DNA from: Ectocarpus siliculosus
Lineage: Eukaryota > Sar > Phaeophyceae > Ectocarpales > Ectocarpaceae
Assembly (NCBI GenBank): GCA_000310025.1
Contig: FN648069.1
Span: 1,050,408 to 1,114,407 of the forward strand
DNA length: 64,000 nt
Reading direction: 5' to 3'
The notes beneath the pieces were generated by a model. The model ran no database searches. It saw only the letters and a list, made by a program, of their open reading frames with translations, and was not told the origin of the DNA. The translations under genes and the position numbers were made by a program. Shown piece after piece: positions 63,282-64,000 of this stretch; the first letter of the stretch is position 1; every line of letters begins with the position of its first letter.

Positions 63282-64000
63282 GCTGTAGGTCGGAGCTTAG
63301 TGTTGACCGATGGGAGTTGGGCGAATAGCGAACGTCCAAAATCAACATGCAGCCAGGGTTTTATGCCTGAAGGATGGCGTAAAACTCGGTCGCGATGGAA
63401 ATTCTGTAGGGTTGTGGAGCAGATCAGTAACCGTTAAGGTCGGGGCGGAATAAGCATGCGGTGGATTAAGCATGCGGTGGATGGCACTCCTCTGTGGGTG
63501 GGTCCCACCGTGTGGCGCGAATAGCCCTGGGATCGTGTGTGTGTGTGTGTGTGTGTTTGAATGAGCATCCACCGCGCCAACCGGCTGACCAATGGAAATA
63601 CCTCAATCTTGAAGCAGGATGAAATGCGAGTACACTCTTTTCTGATCAAAGGGTTACACCGATAGGAGAGGCGCCGGAGCTTTGTGTGTGGGTGTCCGAA
63701 GAGATTTTTTTGGGGCGTTAGTGTGCAGCTTTCTCTCACAGGTGTCCCGATGGTGACGTGTTTCGTCGCCCGCATGCCCCCCCCCCCCCCCCCCCCGGGT
63801 TTTGAGGGGTGCGAGGGCAATGGTTTTACCACCACCGGATGCCCCAATATTAGTACCCCCCCCCCCCCCCCCCCCTTGGGGGAAGAACTGTTTCCCGGGA
63901 AAAACCCCGGGTCCCCCCTCCCGGTTTTTGGGGGAAGGGGGGCCATATGCCCCACAAACCCGCGGGGAAAAAAAAAGGGTACCCCCCCCCCCCCCCCCCC
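63282..64000. other. Low-complexity contig edge
   Basis: From about 63.75 kb the sequence is dominated by long C runs (63778-63797, about 63858-63876 and 63981-64000) and runs of doubled bases such as GGGTTTTGAGGGG. This looks like low-quality read ends beside an assembly gap. A (GT)n run lies at about 63536-63556. No gene. Confidence 0.7.

Overview
The window is nuclear DNA of a eukaryote with GC-rich exons, long GT-AG introns (about 0.3-1.3 kb, two apparently GC-AG) and many small repeats. The best-preserved protein, a PDR-type ABC transporter, has the NBD2 style usual in stramenopiles and fungi. With the gene architecture this suggests a stramenopile, most likely a brown alga of the Ectocarpus kind. 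That placement is inference. There are no operons, and the genes show no sign of acting in one pathway.

Layout. (1) 1-4605, minus strand: a very long uninterrupted Gag-like reading frame of an LTR-type retroelement, ending in a CCHC zinc knuckle and running off the left edge. (2) 4606-6196: flank with a possible primer-binding site, a hairpin and a MITE copy. (3) 6197-8985, plus: a four-exon gene for a SnoaL/DUF4440-like protein with an Arg-rich leader that looks mitochondrial. (4) 11887-40658, minus: one full-size ABCG/PDR transporter that I could resolve into 38 phase-consistent exons (1385 codons plus stop), with a possible 39th exon at 41196-41312. Its introns carry MITEs, a SINE-like repeat, microsatellites and tandem arrays, two of which duplicate splice-site sequence. 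(5) 41313-49296: mostly anonymous, with an inverted pair of related coding-like arms near 48.1-48.6 kb. (6) 49297-56554, plus: a ten-exon hAT transposase-like gene with a BED-like finger and a ubiquitin/PB1-like N-terminal segment. One short exon appears to lie in repeat-derived sequence. (7) 57149-58862: a 1.7-kb element with 16-bp perfect terminal inverted repeats and two arrays of a 42-bp unit. (8) 60431-63070, plus: part of an unknown gene whose product has two ubiquitin-like-looking segments. (9) 63.3-64.0 kb: homopolymer-rich sequence typical of a contig edge.

The most interesting material is the mobile-element biology: the hAT-like gene beside a non-autonomous element with arrayed 42-bp repeats, a repeat family shared between that element and an intron of the hAT-like gene, a six-copy MITE family, and a transporter whose first ATPase site has lost the usual Walker B glutamate.
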